From: Stentor roeselii
Taxonomy: Eukaryota; Ciliophora; Heterotrichea; Heterotrichida; Stentoridae
Assembly (NCBI GenBank): GCA_006503475.1
Contig: RSEH01000154.1
Coordinates: 50,258 to 114,257, forward strand
Direction of reading: 5' to 3'
DNA: 64,000 nt
Part shown: positions 61,736 to 64,000 of the stretch, in pieces
Numbering within the stretch: position 1 is the first letter of the stretch
Layout of the letters: every line of letters starts with the position of its first letter
Translations under genes and position numbers: made by a program
Notes under the pieces: model-generated
Seen by the model: the letters and a program-made list of their open reading frames with translations, nothing else
Database searches by the model: none
What the model was told of the DNA's origin: nothing

Positions 61736-63947
61736 CCTTGCTTAGCCTTTTGGCCTGATGTAACTTTGCTTTTTTAGAAAGGATTTAGATATTTCATGAG
61801 AAATTTAAGTTAAAATGATAAAATAATAATAGTTTATATAAAATCTTTGAAAGTAAATTTTTTTCTAAATTAGTAGAAAGTCTAATAATTACAAACAAAG
61901 AATCTATCACTTGCTCACAACACAATTACAATCTTTACCAAAAATTCAGATTCTTATTTCAAGTATAAACATTGAAGAAAGAATAATTTTGTGAAAAATT
62001 CAGGTTTTTTCAATATAATAAGAAAGCTTCAAGTCTTAACAACAACTTAATAAAAGCCAGATATTATTTAGCTCATTTCAATAACGATGCGCTTTAATGT
62101 TGGCTGGTGTATCCAAGTTGCTTAACAACAACTTAATAAAAGCCAGATATTATTTAGCTCATTTCAATAACGATGCGCTTTAATGTTGGCTGGTGGTATC
62201 CAAGTTGCCTAACTATAATTAAAAGCTAAAATATCGAATCTCAATCAATAAATATAATCTTACTTTTTAATGATCAAATGGTCGAATCTTTTCATATATA
62301 AAAGCTCAAATACATAATGTTGTTTTAATCTTTGAAGAATATCAAAACTTATTATGATTTTGATTGATGCTCAGTTTAATCTGGTCTCTGGAATGGGTTC
62401 CAGATGAGATCTAAAAAATATTTAAAACAGGTTTTAAAAGACCTTACCCGAAATAAGTTCCCATTTAATTTAAGGCTTGTTGTATTAAAAGAATATTCAT
62501 TGTCTCAATTTAAAAGTTCTAATTAAAATTCATCTTAATCCTTATATTGGGTAAAAAACCAGAAGAGGACTTTAAAGTTAAATAAATGAATTTTTCACTC
62601 TGAGTCATAATGAAGATTTTTCAAGTTTTCGCTCTTTTATTAAATAAATTAAACTAAGCTTATTTAACTGAAATTAATGATTTACCCTGCTAATTAAAAC
62701 ATCTGATATTTATTTTGCATTTGTCTTTATTGAATACATCCAGATTATTTACAATTTCACAAAAAAATTAATTATTATTATTGCATTCAAATACAAACCA
62801 ACTTATCCTTGAATTCGGCAAGAAACCCTTCATTGCTAGAAGATTTAAGATAATATAGTTTTTTATCATATAAAGAAAGAATCGGTTCTTAATACTGATT
62901 TAGTTAATATTTGGAGTTAGTTAATATGAAAATAGTAATTTCCGTAATAAAGAAGTTTCATCTATTTCTTCTTTTCAACCTTAAAATAATAAATTTAACT
63001 TTGATTATAAAATCAATTCAAGGCTGATTCTTAATTAAAATTATTCTTGGATAATTAGAGCATATTTTATATTAAAGTAGATTATATACATTTGCTGATT
63101 ATAAAAAATGATCCAATTTCATAGACTGAGGCAAGACTAGTGATTATGTTTGGCTTTGAGTAATACAATGTAAATAATTTTTCACTGTGTAATATTTATG
63201 ATATTAAATTATCAAAAACACGTAAATACATTCCATTAAAGTCAATATCTCAAAAAATTTATATTATCTATTGTGCACTCGTGATGCATTTATTAAATAA
63301 ATCTATTATAAGAGTTACTAAAATCTGGAATACCACTTTCTTACCTGCAAGAAACTATCAATACCATGAGTTAAAAATCTTCTATAATCTGTTTAGGTAT
63401 ATTTTATATTTTCAATTGTAGTGAAATTCAACCAGATGAGACATACCTTGATAAATTTGAAGTCAAGTTAAGAGGAAAAGAAAGTAAAAAAAATAAGATC
63501 CCCTTATTTTTATGACTAAGGAAAAATTATATGTTCTAAATTTAAAGTTTTATTAAGACTTAAAATTAGAAGGGCAATAAACTTTTAACGAAGATTTGAG
63601 AAATGGTTAAAGAGCTCAGAAACTATTAAGCTACAATCAAGGAATTACAATTTGATTTTATCTAGTATTGTGTAAAGTATATATGTAAATATTCTTGAAA
63701 TTAGACAAAACTATTATTAAAGCGTATTAACTTAGAAAAAAAGTGTATAATTATTATGAAGATCCTTTAAAAAATTATCTTCCTAAATAATAATGAATTT
63801 TTCGTTCACTTATTTAAGTGAAATTTTAATGACTTTGTAAGTGTACTCAGTTAAAAAACCAGAAAACCGTTATTTAATATAAATTAAATGATCAAGTTTA
63901 ATTGCGTTTAAAAAAATCTCCTTTATATATCAAGAATGTTACAAAAC
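61736..63947. other. Subtelomeric AT-rich DNA
   Basis: Apart from the 86-bp tandem duplication there is no intact gene. Short protein-like stretches around 62355-62400 and 63320-63700 have too many stops to assign. Confidence 0.55.
62036..62208. repeat. 86-bp tandem duplication
   Basis: Two copies starting at 62036 and 62122, beginning ttaacaacaacttaataaaa and ending caagttgc. They differ by essentially one G insertion (ggctggtgtatcc against ggctggtggtatcc). Each has short inverted pairs (agccag/ttggct and caagttg/caactt), allowing small hairpins. Confidence 0.92.
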
Positions 63948-64000
63948 GTTAGGGTGTTAGGGTGTTAGGGTGTTAGGGTGTTAGGGTGTTAGGGTGTTAG
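63948..64000 (+). repeat. Telomere repeat array (GTTAGGGT)n, chromosome end
   Basis: Uninterrupted 8-bp units to the last base of the window (about 6.6 copies), i.e. CCCTAACA on the minus strand. The junction acaaaac|gttaggg is abrupt. G-rich strand runs 5'->3' toward the end, as expected for a right-hand telomere. Confidence 0.97.

Noticed and set aside
1-64000. CRISPR arrays, bacterial operons or insertion sequences
   Set aside because: No such repeats or transposase-like frames were seen; introns, telomere and gene families are eukaryotic.

Overview
The window reads as the right-hand end of a ciliate macronuclear chromosome, most likely from a heterotrich of the Stentor type. Four things point there. 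(1) The last ~53 bases are a pure telomere array, (GTTAGGGT)n, i.e. CCCTAACA on the other strand, which I recall as the heterotrich repeat. (2) Broken reading frames are repaired by 15-nt GT..AG introns; seven of seven that I found are exactly 15 nt and carry A at position 10. (3) Intact genes end in TAA, TAG and also TGA, so the code looks standard (as in Stentor, unlike Blepharisma, where TGA is Trp). (4) Genes are short-spaced, AT-rich and rich in ciliate-type families (MORN, SHIPPO, 4-CNB PKG, Cys-rich surface receptors, CNBD K+ channels). The species name is inference.

Layout. 1-8.8 kb: dense genes (IQ protein cut by the window edge, RING/B-box/Kelch, catalytically dead patatin-like protein, multi-TM RING protein, DHHC acyltransferase, MORN protein). 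8.8-12.3 kb: gene-poor AT-rich DNA with decayed coding traces. 12.3-14.3 kb: a WD40 gene carrying a TGA and a frameshift. 14.9-32.6 kb: dense genes (three-exon RING/TM protein, ZZ zinc-finger protein, small unknowns, DPH5, cGMP-dependent protein kinase, Cdc20/Cdh1, RCC1-coiled coil, small membrane protein, K+ channel with CNBD and zinc knuckle). 33.0-37.2 kb: four tandem glutathione S-transferases. 37.9-45.2 kb: SHIPPO protein, 3-ketoacyl-CoA reductase-like SDR, small unknowns including a paralogous pair, a second MORN protein and coiled-coil proteins. 45.6-50.1 kb: a 1510-residue LamG-like/Cys-rich/multi-TM surface protein. 51.4-53.5 kb: acylated TPR-DUF726 hydrolase. 54-64 kb: subtelomere, with a decayed full-length ABCC transporter, one intact trypsin-like protease (the last intact gene), two further pseudogenes (one a decayed relative of the 45.6-50.1 kb surface protein), an 86-bp tandem duplication and the telomere.

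There is no operon logic; genes lie on both strands. Shared themes are membrane signalling (PKG, CNBD channel, DHHC enzyme, acylated N-termini on two proteins), ubiquitin control (two or three RING proteins, Cdc20/Cdh1) and cortical/ciliary structure (MORN, SHIPPO, RCC1-coiled coil). The most unusual observations are a minisatellite whose unit core is a permuted telomere repeat, waves of strand composition that follow gene direction, the catalytically dead patatin, a tandem pair from an unrecognised small-protein family, and the graded decay of genes toward the telomere.
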